DNA of 64,000 nucleotides, taken from the NCBI GenBank assembly GCA_964412195.1, contig CAYPNP010000004.1, positions 192,989-256,988 on the forward strand, read 5' to 3'. Shown in pieces: positions 1-8,985 of this stretch. The notes below the pieces were generated by a model, which had not been told where the DNA came from, did no database searches, and worked only from the letters and a program-made list of their open reading frames with translations. The DNA comes from CAYPNP01 sp964412195 (GTDB lineage: Bacteria > Acidobacteriota > JAAYUB01). A program made the position numbers and the translations under genes. Positions within the stretch are counted from its first letter, which is position 1, and the number at the start of each line of letters is the position of its first letter.

Positions 1-3000
1 CGCCCATGACCACCAGCCCGGCGAAGGCGCCCACCATGCCGTAGGGGATGGCCGAGAACACGATGAACGGCTTGATCGCGTTCTGGAACTGGAACACCAG
101 TGCCAGGAAGATGGCCGTGACGCAGATGGCCAGGACCACCAGCAGGTGCTTGAAGTCCTTGTCCTTGTTCTCCTTCTCGCCGCCGTACTCCATGTGGTAC
201 CCGGCCGGCAGTTTCTCCTGGAACTTGTCCAGCTGGGGCATGACGCTCTTCAGGAGGTCGGCGGAGAGGACGCCCGGCCTCGAGTAGCAGGACACGGTGA
301 TGGTGCGGAACTGGTTGCGGCGGCAGAGTTTTTCGGTCTGCATCTGCACCTGGGTGGAGGATACCTGCCGCAACGGCACTTTCTGGGGCCCCTCCATCGA
401 GTAGACGTAGAGGTTCTCGATGTCGGAGAGCTTGGACCGCTCGTCCGGCCGCAGGCGGGCCACGATCTGGATCTGCTTGTCCTTGTCCTGCAGGAGGGAC
501 AGCGGGTAGCCGCTGATGCCGGAAACGGAGGAGACGGCCACGTCCATGTTCGAGACCCGGGCCATGTTGGCGCGGTCGGGATCCACCCGCAGCTCCACGG
601 AGAAGGTCTCCGCCCCCCAGTCGTCGCGGACGCGCGCCGAGTCGGGGGACGCGAGCAGGATGCCCCTGGCCTGGCTGGCCAGCCGGCGCAACGTCCCCAT
701 GTCCTCGCCGGAGATCCGGAGTTGGATCGGCGTGCCGATGGGCTCGCCGCTCTCCAGCCGGCGCATGTCCGCCCGCACCCCGGGCAGCCCCTCCGTCAAG
801 GCGGTCTGGATCGGGTCGACCAGGGGCAGGGTGTCGTGCTTGTCGCCCACCTGGATGAGAAGCTGGGCGTAGTTGAGCTGCCGCTGCTCGGGGTTTACCG
901 AGAACCAGAAGCGCGGGCCGCCGCCGCCGATGAAGGTGGTGACGGACTTGAGCACCTGCCGCGGCTTGCCGTCCACGGGCGTTTGCCGCCCGTACTGATC
1001 CGTCACTTGCCGGATGATCGCCTCGGCCTGCCTGGCGCTGGCGTCGGTGGCGGTGATCGTGGAGTCCTCCGGCAGCCACAGGTCCACGAACGACAGGTAG
1101 GACAAGTCCTTGGGGAAGAACTCGTCCTTGAGATGGGCCATCAGAAACACGCCCAGGCCAAGGAACCCGAACGAGAGGAAAAGGGTTTTCCAGCGATGGG
1201 TCAGGGCCAGTGTCCCGAGCCGGTAATAGAACCCGGCGAAGCCGCTCTTGCGCCGCTCCTCCATCGGGCGGGGAGGCTTGCGGCTGGGGCGCAGGAGGTA
1301 ATAACCGAGGGTCGGGATGAAGGTCATCGAAACCAGCCGGGAAGCCACCAGGGAGCAGCCCAGCACGATCGGCAGGCTGTAGACGAAGCGCCCCATGTCG
1401 CCGGGCAGCATCAGGAACGGCAGGTAGGCCACGATGTTGGTGACGGTGGCGTACATGATGGCGTGGGCCAGCCGCGTCGGGCCCAGCCAGGCGGCGATGA
1501 CGCGCGGCTGGCCGCTGTCGAGCGAGCGTTTGATGGCGTCGTTGGCCACCACCGGGTCGTCCACCAGCAGCCCCAGGGCGATGATCAGCGAGGCGATGGA
1601 AACCTGCTGCAGGTCGATCCCCAGGAGATTGGCAAAGCCGAAGGTCATGGCCAGCGTCAGCGGGATCGAAAGGGCCATGAGCGTGGACGAGCGCCATTCC
1701 CAGAAGCCGAGCAGCGCCACCACGACCACCAGGATGATGGCCTCCCACAGGCTTTCCATGAAGAGGTCCACGTTCTCGGTGACCTGCAGCGGCTGGTCGG
1801 AGGTGCGCGCCATGATGAGGTCCGGCGGGAGGAGTTTCTTGAGCTCAGCCATCTTCTGGTCCACGTCCTGGCCGAACTTGCCGATCTGCTCCCCGGCCCG
1901 CATCTGCACCGCCAGGGTGATGGCCCGGGAGCGCTGCCACTTTCCATCGGCATCCTTGTAGTTGAAATAGTTCAGGTAGGAGGGGGGGCTCTCGTAGCCG
2001 CGGAGGATGTCCACCGAGTCGCGCAGGTACACCGGCGCCCCGCTGTCGGTCGTGCCGATGATCACGTCGCCGATTTCTTTTTCGCTCTTGAATTGGCCGG
2101 AGGGGTTGAGAATGACGTTCTTGCCGCCGATGTCCAGGATGCCGCCCGGCAGCATGATGTTGCGGGCGTTGAGGACATTCTTGAGCTGGCTCTGCTGGAG
2201 GCCGGTGGCGGCCAGGCGCGCCTGGGAATACTCCAGGAACACCCGCTCATCCAGCACGCCCGACCGATCGATCCGCGAGACGCGCGACAGGGTCTGCAGC
2301 GACCGGGTGATCAGGTCGGTGTAGTCGTCCAGTTGCCGGAACGTGTACCGGTCGCCGGCCACTTCCCGCAGCTTCCCTTCCGCGTCGGCGGGGTCCCGGA
2401 TCAGGGCGACGTTCCAGACGTCCGGGTGGAAATCGGGCACGTGGCTCTTCATCTCCAGCCGGACGAGCTTCATGATGGCGTCATCGTCGCCGGCGGCGGC
2501 GAAGTCGAAGCCGGCGAAGCCCGGGCCGCTGATCCGGACCACGTCCTGGGCAAACTGCACCTCCCGGATCACGCGCTCGAAATCCTCGAGACCGCGTTCG
2601 ACAATGCGGGAAGTGTAGGTGGGGGGATAGCAAACCACCAGGCTCACCCGGGACTGCCCGGCCGGCGCACGGGAACGGGTCTCCCGGATGGCGCGGGCCA
2701 CCGACTGGGCCCGCAGCGAGATCTCCATCGGGTCCACCTTCGGGCTAGCCACGGTGAGCATGAGGGCGGCCGTGTCGCCGTAATCCTTCAGGAACTGGAT
2801 CGGGCCGGCCCCCTGGGGCAGGTCGGTGATGCCGTCGAGCTTCTCCTTGATGTCGTCGAACTCCTTGGCCCGCTCGGTGATGTTCTCATCCAGCTCGATG
2901 GTGATGATGCAGACGTTGCTCCGGGTGATGGAGGTGAGCTTGGTGACCTTGGAGTTCTCGGCGATGGTCTTCTCCAGGTCCTCGGTCACCAGCGCCTCGA

Positions 3001-3217
3001 CCTTCTCGGAGGACGCTCCCGGCCAGGGGCAGATGGCGACGGCCACGCGGACGGGGATGTCCGGGTCCTTGCGTTGCGGCATCTTGAGGTAGGAGTACAA
3101 GCCCCACGCCATCGTGACCAGAATCAGCACCCAGGCGACCTGGCGCTGCTCGGTGAAATACCGGGCGGTGTTGTGGGTGGTGCGGATGATGTCCTCGTCA
3201 GACCTTCCGTGTAGCAT
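1..3217 (-). CDS. RND efflux pump inner-membrane subunit (AcrB-like), C-terminus beyond left edge
   Basis: This is the proton-driven inner-membrane pump of a tripartite exporter. It starts at an ATG at 3217 with GGAGGG ten bases upstream, and 1072 codons are visible before the edge. The first membrane helix (QVAWVLILVTMAWGLYSYL) is followed by the porter-domain opening typical of the family. The proton-relay motif GLLVDD in the fourth helix region is seen near 1570-1590. The last visible residues (NAIKPFIVFSAIPYGMVGA) correspond to the helix 10-11 region, near residue 900-930 of a roughly 1050-residue AcrB, so this protein is longer than usual, with the extra length N-terminal to that point. 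It is the last visible gene of a leftward operon with the adaptor and outer-membrane genes; only 18 bases separate it from the adaptor. Substrate cannot be read from sequence, and the heavy-metal subclass is not suggested by its motifs. Confidence 0.93.
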   Translation of the reverse strand, partial: MLHGRSDEDIIRTTHNTARYFTEQRQVAWVLILVTMAWGLYSYLKMPQRKDPDIPVRVAVAICPWPGASSEKVEALVTEDLEKTIAENSKVTKLTSITRSNVCIITIELDENITERAKEFDDIKEKLDGITDLPQGAGPIQFLKDYGDTAALMLTVASPKVDPMEISLRAQSVARAIRETRSRAPAGQSRVSLVVCYPPTYTSRIVERGLEDFERVIREVQFAQDVVRISGPGFAGFDFAAAGDDDAIMKLVRLEMKSHVPDFHPDVWNVALIRDPADAEGKLREVAGDRYTFRQLDDYTDLITRSLQTLSRVSRIDRSGVLDERVFLEYSQARLAATGLQQSQLKNVLNARNIMLPGGILDIGGKNVILNPSGQFKSEKEIGDVIIGTTDSGAPVYLRDSVDILRGYESPPSYLNYFNYKDADGKWQRSRAITLAVQMRAGEQIGKFGQDVDQKMAELKKLLPPDLIMARTSDQPLQVTENVDLFMESLWEAIILVVVVALLGFWEWRSSTLMALSIPLTLAMTFGFANLLGIDLQQVSIASLIIALGLLVDDPVVANDAIKRSLDSGQPRVIAAWLGPTRLAHAIMYATVTNIVAYLPFLMLPGDMGRFVYSLPIVLGCSLVASRLVSMTFIPTLGYYLLRPSRKPPRPMEERRKSGFAGFYYRLGTLALTHRWKTLFLSFGFLGLGVFLMAHLKDEFFPKDLSYLSFVDLWLPEDSTITATDASARQAEAIIRQVTDQYGRQTPVDGKPRQVLKSVTTFIGGGGPRFWFSVNPEQRQLNYAQLLIQVGDKHDTLPLVDPIQTALTEGLPGVRADMRRLESGEPIGTPIQLRISGEDMGTLRRLASQARGILLASPDSARVRDDWGAETFSVELRVDPDRANMARVSNMDVAVSSVSGISGYPLSLLQDKDKQIQIVARLRPDERSKLSDIENLYVYSMEGPQKVPLRQVSSTQVQMQTEKLCRRNQFRTITVSCYSRPGVLSADLLKSVMPQLDKFQEKLPAGYHMEYGGEKENKDKDFKHLLVVLAICVTAIFLALVFQFQNAIKPFIVFSAIPYGMVGAFAGLVVMG

Positions 3218-3235
3218 GCCGTGTCCCTCCGCCGG

Positions 3236-4444
3236 TCACTGCAGAATCCGGACGGATTCGCCATCCCGGACCATTGTGCCGCCCGTGGTGACTACCCGCT
3301 CGCCGGGCTGGACGCCCGAGACAACGATGAGGTCGCCGTACGCGTCGCCCAGGGTCACCGTCCGGCTATGAGCGACGGACCGGCCCGTCTCGTCGGTCAC
3401 GACCATGACGGCAAAGGCCTGGGGATTGTCCTTGTTCCGGATGATGGCGTTGAGCGGCACCACCGTCACCGGTTCCAGCGCCTTTTCCTCGACCAGCTCG
3501 AGGGCGGCGATCATGCCGACCTTCAGCAGATGCTTGGGATTCGGGAGGGTGAGTTCCACGTCGAAGACCCGGCTGGTGGAATCCGCGGCGGGGTAGATGC
3601 GGCTGACGGTGCCGGGAAACTCCTGGCCGGGCAGCCCCTCGGTGGTGATGGTGAGTTTCTCACCCAGGTGGACCTTGGACAGGGTCCGGTCGGGTACGCC
3701 GAAGATGGTCTTGACTGTCGACGTGTCGGACAGGACGAAGGCCACCATCCCTGCGCCCGCCATGTCCCCCACCTCGATTTTGCTCTGGAGAATCTGGCCG
3801 CGCCGCGGAGCCTTCAGGTAGCAGTCGCCCAGGACGATCACCGCCTGCTCCAGCTGGGCCTGGGCCAGGCGGATTTTGGAGCGGGTGGCTTCGACCTGGG
3901 ATTGGAGCGTATCCACCTGGGACTGGCTGGTGTCGAGCCGCGTCTTGGCCTGCTCGAAATCGGACTGGGTCATGCTCTGGGCATTGAACAGGTTGACGGC
4001 CCGGTCATAGTCCTCCCCGGCCTTGAGCAGCGTCGCCTTCGCCCCCGCGAGCTGCGATTCCGTCGCCGCCAGCGCCGACTTGGTTTCGGCCAGCTGGGAT
4101 TTGGCCTGCTCGACCACGGTGATGTAGTCGTTGTCCCGGATCCGCGCCAGGACCGTGCCCGCCTCCACCCAGTCGCCTTCCTGGACGTTCCGCAGCCGGC
4201 CGTCGATCCCCTGCACCTGGTGGATCGCCACGATGTAGCCGCTGTTCTTGAAGGCGAGCGACACCGGCTCGTCCGCCACGATGGACGCCGAGTACCGCAC
4301 CGTCCCGCTGGTGGAGTAGGTCCTCACAACATCCACCTGCACCGGCGTGATGGGCGTCTCCACCTTCTGTTCCTTGCCGCAGCTGGCCAGCGCCCCGCAC
4401 AGCGCCAGGGCGGCGATCAGGAGCCCGCATCGCGTGATTTTCAT
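3236..4444 (-). CDS. RND periplasmic adaptor (membrane fusion) lipoprotein
   Basis: The protein links the inner-membrane RND pump to the outer-membrane channel. At 402 residues it has a lipoprotein signal, MKITRCGLLIAALALCGA, ending in a lipobox (LASC), so it should be lipid-anchored. A barrel-sandwich half (AGTVLARIRDNDYITVVEQ) precedes a long alpha-helical hairpin rich in Q, A and L (residues ~95-185). The second half-motif follows (LKAPRRGQILQSKIEVGD), then beta-barrel and membrane-proximal domains. I chose the ATG at 4444 because GGAGA lies about eight bases upstream. Two in-frame ATGs further up (4471, 4486) would only add a non-hydrophobic extension overlapping the preceding gene. It lies between the outer-membrane gene and the pump gene in one leftward operon. 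Confidence 0.92.
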   Translation of the reverse strand: MKITRCGLLIAALALCGALASCGKEQKVETPITPVQVDVVRTYSTSGTVRYSASIVADEPVSLAFKNSGYIVAIHQVQGIDGRLRNVQEGDWVEAGTVLARIRDNDYITVVEQAKSQLAETKSALAATESQLAGAKATLLKAGEDYDRAVNLFNAQSMTQSDFEQAKTRLDTSQSQVDTLQSQVEATRSKIRLAQAQLEQAVIVLGDCYLKAPRRGQILQSKIEVGDMAGAGMVAFVLSDTSTVKTIFGVPDRTLSKVHLGEKLTITTEGLPGQEFPGTVSRIYPAADSTSRVFDVELTLPNPKHLLKVGMIAALELVEEKALEPVTVVPLNAIIRNKDNPQAFAVMVVTDETGRSVAHSRTVTLGDAYGDLIVVSGVQPGERVVTTGGTMVRDGESVRILQ

Positions 4445-4487
4445 CGGCCTGTCTCCGGGTTGAGCTTTCATTGAATGATGCCTCATG

Positions 4488-5894
4488 TTACTCCTCCCCC
4501 ATCGCCTTCTCGAAATCGGCCTTGGCGGTCCAGATCTCCAGGACCGCCTGACGGTACTTGTCCTCGGCGTCCGAAAGCGACGACTGCGCCTGCAGCACGT
4601 CCTTGAGCAGGGCGGCCTGCTGGGCGTAGTTGTCGCGGGTGTTCCGCAGCTTCTCCCGGGCCGCCGTCTCGGACAGCCGGCAGACGCCCACTTGGGCCCG
4701 CGCCTGGCGGAGCTTGCGGAATTTGTCGCCCACGTCCCGCAGGACCTGGGACTCGGTCTCGCGCAGGGCCTCGACCGCCTGCTTCTCCGCCATCATCTTC
4801 TGGCCCAGCTCGTGCTTCTTCCGCCCCCAGTCATAGATGTCCCACTGCAGCAGGACGCCCAAGCTCCACATGTTGCGGGGCAGGAATTCCAGGTTGATGG
4901 TCGAGGAATAGTCCATGGATACGTACACCTGGGGAATGTAATCCGCCTTCTTGATCCGCCGGTCCAGTTCGGCCAGCTGGACCCGCATGCGGGCCTCCCG
5001 CATCTCCGGCCGCTGCTCCAGCGCGCGGGCCCGGGCCGGCTCCAGCTCCGCCTCCAGGGGGGCGGGCTCCGGGATGGGCTCGACGCGGAACTCGGTCCGG
5101 ATGTCGCGGCCCATCAGGTCGTTGAGGGCTTCCTTCTGGGTGGCCAGGTTGTCCGCCAGCTTGTCGGCGTCGAACCGGGACTGGGCCAGCCGGGTCTGGA
5201 TGTCCATCAGCTCCGCCGGCAGCGCCGTCTGCTGCTTCACGAACTCGCCCACCAGCCGCTCGAATTCCGCGTAGAACCGGATCTCGTCCTGGATGGCGTC
5301 CAGGGCGCTCTGGATCTGCAGGAGCTGGTAGAAGGTGGCCTTGACCGAGTCGGCCACGGCCTGGTTCTCCTGGCGGAGCTGCTCCCGGGCGATGTCCCGG
5401 TTCACCTCGGCCTGCTGGATGCCCAGGCCGATCTGGTAGAGCTGGCTGATGGGCTGGGCCGCCTGGGCCTTGATGATGGTCATGAACTGCGGGTCCACGG
5501 TGTAGGTGTTGTCCGCGGTGGGGAGGGGGTTGCCGTCCGGATCGGTCGCGTGGGAGAACTCGAAGGTCATCGGCACGAGCCGCTGGGAGCCCAGCACGCT
5601 CAGGGAGAACACCGGGAGCCGGTGGGTCTTGGCCGCGGCGATCTGCTCCTCGGCCTTGTCCAGCTCCAGCCTGGCGGTGGCGACCTGCCGGTTGGCCTGG
5701 GCGGCCAGGGCGACGGCCTGCTCCAGGGTCAGCACCTCGACGGATCCCGGCGGGGGGTCCTGCGCCCGCACCGGCGCCCCCAGGAACAGCAAGCTCAGGA
5801 GGAGGAGCGCCACAGCCGGACGTCCGGTCCGCCGGGCCGGACTGCCGCCGGGAATGCCCGGCCCGAATTCAATACGAATGGAAGAATCCTGCAA
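4488..5894 (-). CDS. TolC-family outer-membrane efflux protein
   Basis: This is the outer-membrane exit duct of the tripartite system. The 468-residue protein has a signal sequence (AVALLLLSLLFLGAPVRA, cleavage before QD). Two repeats of long amphipathic helices follow, with typical OEP features: LTLEQAVALAAQANRQV near the N-terminus and ALEQRPEMREARMRVQLAE in the second half. The apparent start is TTG at 5894 with GGAGG five bases upstream; no better ATG exists before the signal helix. It is the first gene of the leftward efflux operon. The segment coding for the charged region ahead of the signal helix (5820-5854) coincides with a palindromic repeat also present twice in intergenic DNA near 13.5 and 14.0 kb, so the N-terminus may have been altered by repeat insertion. 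Confidence 0.9.
   Translation of the reverse strand: MQDSSIRIEFGPGIPGGSPARRTGRPAVALLLLSLLFLGAPVRAQDPPPGSVEVLTLEQAVALAAQANRQVATARLELDKAEEQIAAAKTHRLPVFSLSVLGSQRLVPMTFEFSHATDPDGNPLPTADNTYTVDPQFMTIIKAQAAQPISQLYQIGLGIQQAEVNRDIAREQLRQENQAVADSVKATFYQLLQIQSALDAIQDEIRFYAEFERLVGEFVKQQTALPAELMDIQTRLAQSRFDADKLADNLATQKEALNDLMGRDIRTEFRVEPIPEPAPLEAELEPARARALEQRPEMREARMRVQLAELDRRIKKADYIPQVYVSMDYSSTINLEFLPRNMWSLGVLLQWDIYDWGRKKHELGQKMMAEKQAVEALRETESQVLRDVGDKFRKLRQARAQVGVCRLSETAAREKLRNTRDNYAQQAALLKDVLQAQSSLSDAEDKYRQAVLEIWTAKADFEKAMGEE
5820..5854 (+). repeat. palindromic dispersed repeat, copy 1 (inside the outer-membrane gene)
   Basis: The sequence ACGTCCGGTCCGCCGGGCCG and the following ACTGCCGCCGGGAA closely match copies at 13510-13543 and 13972-14005. 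The core is a GC-rich palindrome (GTCCG...CGGAC). This copy overlaps codons ahead of the signal helix of the outer-membrane efflux gene on the opposite strand. Function is unknown; it is of the REP type. Confidence 0.7.
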
Positions 5895-6157
5895 GGCAAC
5901 CTCCGGTCTTCGATGAAATCTGGTTTACGGTGCTGAAGCGGAACGACGCCGATTGTAGCATAGAAAGATTTTCAAAATCAGTGGAAACCTGTGAAAATAT
6001 CGCAGAGATGGAGGAGGGGGGATCCCCCGCGCACCCGCCGTTTCGAGACCGCCCTCGGCGGGTTCTTCAAAGCGGAGAAGCCCGGCGATTCCACCGGGCG
6101 TCGTTGCCCATCTTAGTGATGATAAAACGTCCCCCGTTGGAGGAGCACAGGACTGGC

Positions 6158-7192
6158 TCATTCCACCGTCCGGACCAGGCGGAAGCCCAGGGAGGAGAAG
6201 CTGAAGCCGATGGCGTAGTGGTAATGTGCGGCCGACCGGCAGTACTTGGCCATGGTGCTCCAGCCGCCGCCGCGAACCACCCGGAAGTCGGCCGTTCCAG
6301 GTCCCGGGTAGTTGGTGGCGCTCCCCGATTGGTAGGTGTAATACCTGTCCCAGCACCACTCCCACACGTTGCCGTGGGTGTCATACAGACCCCACGGGTT
6401 CGGCGCTTTCGTCCCCGCGGGGCTGGTGGCGTCGATGGAACTGCTATTGCCCCAGAACCACGCCGCCGTCTCCAGCGCTGGGTACATGCCGGGATTGGAC
6501 ACGAGTCCGCAATCGTCTGCCGTGTAGCTCGGCTCCGCGATCCAGAACGGTGTCGTCGTCCCCGCCCGGCAGAAGTACTCCCACTCCCCCTCGGTGGGCA
6601 GCCGGTAGCCGCCGGCGTCGAAGTTGCAATAATACGGCCCGGTGGTGTAGTTCGACGCGGTGATCGGGTCCGTGAATCCCGCGTCCGTGTAATACGCCCG
6701 GGTCAGCCCCCGTTGGACCGACAGCAGGTTGGCAAACAACACCGCCTCGTACCAGGTGACGTGCTGCACCGGGTTGGTCATCCCCGCGCCATCATCCGTG
6801 GATGTCGGATCCACGGGCAGCGTCGGCTGCGCCGCCTTCAGCTCGGCCCACATATGCCGCGTCACCTCCGTGGCCATCACCGCCAGGTTCCGGGTCAGGG
6901 TGTGGGTGAACTGGGTTTCATCCGACACCCGGCACGGCTCGTCCTCCGGCGAGCCCTGCACGAAGGACCCCGCCGGCACGTACATCAGGTCGCCCACGAT
7001 GGAATCTTTTTCCACCCAGTCTCCGGCGAGATACAGGGTCTCGAGGTTGCCCGCCAGGTAATTCTGCAGGGTCACCGAGTCCGCGGCATCCACCACGCCG
7101 TCCCCGTTCAGGTCCCCCTTCTCCGCCGCCCGCACCCCCCCGCTCCAGACCAGGATCAGGCCCAGCAGCCACACCGGCATTTGTCTCCTCAT
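6158..7192 (-). CDS. Secreted dockerin-repeat / SUMF1 (formylglycine-generating-enzyme fold) protein
   Basis: The 344-residue protein has a signal peptide (PVWLLGLILVWSGGVRA). A single EF-hand-like dockerin repeat follows (DLNGDGVVDAADSVTLQNYL), whose acidic residues should bind calcium. The rest is a SUMF1-type domain: YVPAGSFVQGSP near the start, EVTRHMWAEL, YRLPTEGEWEYFCRAG in the middle, DTHGNVWEWCWD and a terminal LGFRLVR, all hallmark segments of the family. Known SUMF1 proteins include sulfatase-activating enzymes, but many secreted relatives are not enzymes. I see no clear copy of the copper-binding Cys pair, so catalysis is doubtful. The start at 7192 follows GGGAGGTG; an ATG at 7180 follows AGGAG and is nearly as good. 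It stands alone between the efflux operon and a chromosomal repeat. Confidence 0.85.
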   Translation of the reverse strand: MRRQMPVWLLGLILVWSGGVRAAEKGDLNGDGVVDAADSVTLQNYLAGNLETLYLAGDWVEKDSIVGDLMYVPAGSFVQGSPEDEPCRVSDETQFTHTLTRNLAVMATEVTRHMWAELKAAQPTLPVDPTSTDDGAGMTNPVQHVTWYEAVLFANLLSVQRGLTRAYYTDAGFTDPITASNYTTGPYYCNFDAGGYRLPTEGEWEYFCRAGTTTPFWIAEPSYTADDCGLVSNPGMYPALETAAWFWGNSSSIDATSPAGTKAPNPWGLYDTHGNVWEWCWDRYYTYQSGSATNYPGPGTADFRVVRGGGWSTMAKYCRSAAHYHYAIGFSFSSLGFRLVRTVE

Positions 7193-7347
7193 GACCGCCC
7201 ACCTCCCGAAAAATTGTCGGAATCCCCATTCCAGCCGCATTGCCCCATCCGCCCATGGACATATCCGATCCTGCCGTGGATGGCAAGCGGCAACCCGAAG
7301 CCATCCCCTGAAATCGCGGCCCTCATTCGCACGGAACGAATCCGTGA

Positions 7348-7369
7348 GGTGTCAGGCTCTGTCACAATT
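7348..7369 (-). repeat. Dispersed 'TGTGACAGAGCCTGACACC' repeat, copy a
   Basis: GGTGTCAGGCTCTGTCACAA here is the reverse complement of copies at 14146-14166 and 14846-14868. Variants lie at 14748-14767, 14788-14814 and 32202-32225. The unit is a near-palindrome (GTGACAG...CTGACAC with one mismatch in each arm). All copies are intergenic. Confidence 0.75.
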
Positions 7370-7377
7370 CCTTCCGA

Positions 7378-8298
7378 TCAATCGGCTTCCCCTTGCCGCC
7401 CCAGCCGCCGCCGGGCCTCGGCGGCGATGCCCTGCAGCAGGGAGAAGTGGTCCCGGCTGCCGGGATCGGCGCTCTCGGGGCGCTGGCCCGCGAACTCGCA
7501 ATAGGCCGCGAGGAGGATCATCCGCCGGAAGTCCGCCGGCATGGGATCGTCGGCCGCGGTCTGCAAGGCCTCGTCGTAGCCCAGGCCCCGCTCGAAGCAC
7601 TGCCGCGCGCGTCCGAAGACGCGCTCCAGTTCGGCCCGCTGGGCGCGCACGTCGGCCCGGGTGCCGGGCGCGCCGTGGCCGGCCACGAATATTTCCGCCT
7701 CCAGGGCTTCGATGGCCTGGTAGTTGACGATTGTCGCGGAAACCTGGCCCTCGCCGGGCAGGGGCAGCATGCCACTCATCAGGAGGTCGCCGCAAAAGAC
7801 GATCCCCTCGGCCGGCAGGTGCACCACGGCGTCGGATTCGGAGTGGCCCGGGCCCAGCTCGAGCACGCGGACCTCCCGTTCCCCCTGGTGCAGGGTCAGG
7901 CGGCCGCGGAAGGCCAGGTCCTGCGGGGTGTAGCGGCTGCCCCGGAAATCCACGTCGGGGAAATGTTCGGCGAACAGGGCGTCGTGCCGGGCCTGGGCCG
8001 TCCGGTTGGCTTTCGTCCGCTCGCGCCCCGCGCCGGTGGCGATGGTCACGGCCTCCGGGAACAGATGGTTGGTGTAGACGTGGTCGGGGTGGGAGTGGGT
8101 GTTGACCAGGAAGCGCACCGGCCGGTCCGTCACCCCGCTGATCGCCGCCCTCAATTCCTCGGCCATGGCGGCGCTGGTCAGGCTGTCCACCACGATCACG
8201 CTCCGGTCGCCCACGATGACCCCGGCGTTGCTGTACCAGACCAGGGCTGGCTGGAGGAAGACGTAGACGCCGTCCGCCAGTTTCCGGAACTCACTCAT
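7378..8298 (-). CDS. Metallo-beta-lactamase-fold hydrolase
   Basis: This 306-residue soluble protein has the metal-site motif HSHPDH at residues 68-73. Downstream metal ligands typical of the fold are GHSESD (~152), FCGDLL (~170) and VAGHG (~209). An N-terminal GVYVFLQPALVWYSNAGVIV is also characteristic. A binuclear zinc hydrolase is expected; the substrate is not deducible. Its ATG at 8298 overlaps the end of the lipocalin-like gene by eight bases (GTGGAACATGAGTGA), so the two are probably translationally coupled. The C-terminal 90 residues after the last ligand are helical and may carry substrate specificity. No signal peptide is visible. Confidence 0.88.
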   Translation of the reverse strand: MSEFRKLADGVYVFLQPALVWYSNAGVIVGDRSVIVVDSLTSAAMAEELRAAISGVTDRPVRFLVNTHSHPDHVYTNHLFPEAVTIATGAGRERTKANRTAQARHDALFAEHFPDVDFRGSRYTPQDLAFRGRLTLHQGEREVRVLELGPGHSESDAVVHLPAEGIVFCGDLLMSGMLPLPGEGQVSATIVNYQAIEALEAEIFVAGHGAPGTRADVRAQRAELERVFGRARQCFERGLGYDEALQTAADDPMPADFRRMILLAAYCEFAGQRPESADPGSRDHFSLLQGIAAEARRRLGRQGEAD

Positions 8299-8722
8299 GT
8301 TCCACCGCCCGCTCCCAGGTCAGGGCCTGATTGCCGACGCCGATGACCAGCCGTCCCCCCTCGAAGCGGCAGGGCCGGACCTGATCGGAGCCGGTCCAGC
8401 TGGGGACCAGGCCCGCCTTGACATGGTGGACCACCCGGTCCGCTTCCACCGTATAGGTCCCGCAGTAGGACAGGTAGGTGTCGTAGGCCCGGGCCCGGTC
8501 CGCCTCCGGCAGGGTCTGGGCGGCGGCGGCCTCCAGGGGGAAGTCCGGGTCGCTCTGCCGGCGGTCGGGGTCCATGATCTCGGCGGCCATGTGCCCGTCG
8601 GCCGTGTAGATCAGGTAGCCGACCGCGTTCTTCCCGTAGGGATGACGGACCGTTCCGTCCGGATCCCGGATCTCCCACGAAACCAGCCGCCACGTGCCGA
8701 TGAACCGATCGCGTTCCGGCAT
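8291..8722 (-). CDS. Lipocalin-like domain protein
   Basis: This 143-residue protein opens with DRFIGTWRLVSWEIRDPDG, the GTW signature of the lipocalin-like family. It continues with a predicted beta-barrel (VGYLIYTADGHMAAEIM, YLSYCGTYTVEADRVVHHV, RLVIGVGNQALTWER). Such proteins are thought to bind small hydrophobic ligands; a specific ligand cannot be named. It lacks a signal peptide. AAGGAGGT lies nine bases before the start, a very strong ribosome site. It is the first gene of a leftward two-gene unit with the overlapping metallo-hydrolase, suggesting a shared small-molecule pathway. Confidence 0.8.
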   Translation of the reverse strand: MPERDRFIGTWRLVSWEIRDPDGTVRHPYGKNAVGYLIYTADGHMAAEIMDPDRRQSDPDFPLEAAAAQTLPEADRARAYDTYLSYCGTYTVEADRVVHHVKAGLVPSWTGSDQVRPCRFEGGRLVIGVGNQALTWERAVEHE

Positions 8723-8985
8723 GGCGTACCTCCTTGGTTGGCGTTTGGCTTACTGTACCATGGGGGACCTCGTGCGTGGGCACGAAAAGGCGGTGAACGC
8801 GAACGCCCCTCTTCGGCTTGGCGCCGGCCATGGCAGCCATCGCCGCAGAACACGCGGAGCTGCAAATCATGGATCCCCCGGCGGCGGCGTGGTAGGATTT
8901 CACCGTCGGACCGATCGGGACGGAGCCCCGCATTTTTCCCAATCATTGTGGGTGGAGGAAATCGCGGCGGCGACGAGGAGTTCCG

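Noticed and set aside
146..3214. Long plus-strand open frame of about 1020 codons opposite the RND pump gene
   Set aside because: The protein it would encode is His/Gly/Arg/Asp-rich with no family features, and the opposite strand holds a clear RND pump with a ribosome site. It is an antisense shadow caused by GC-rich codons.
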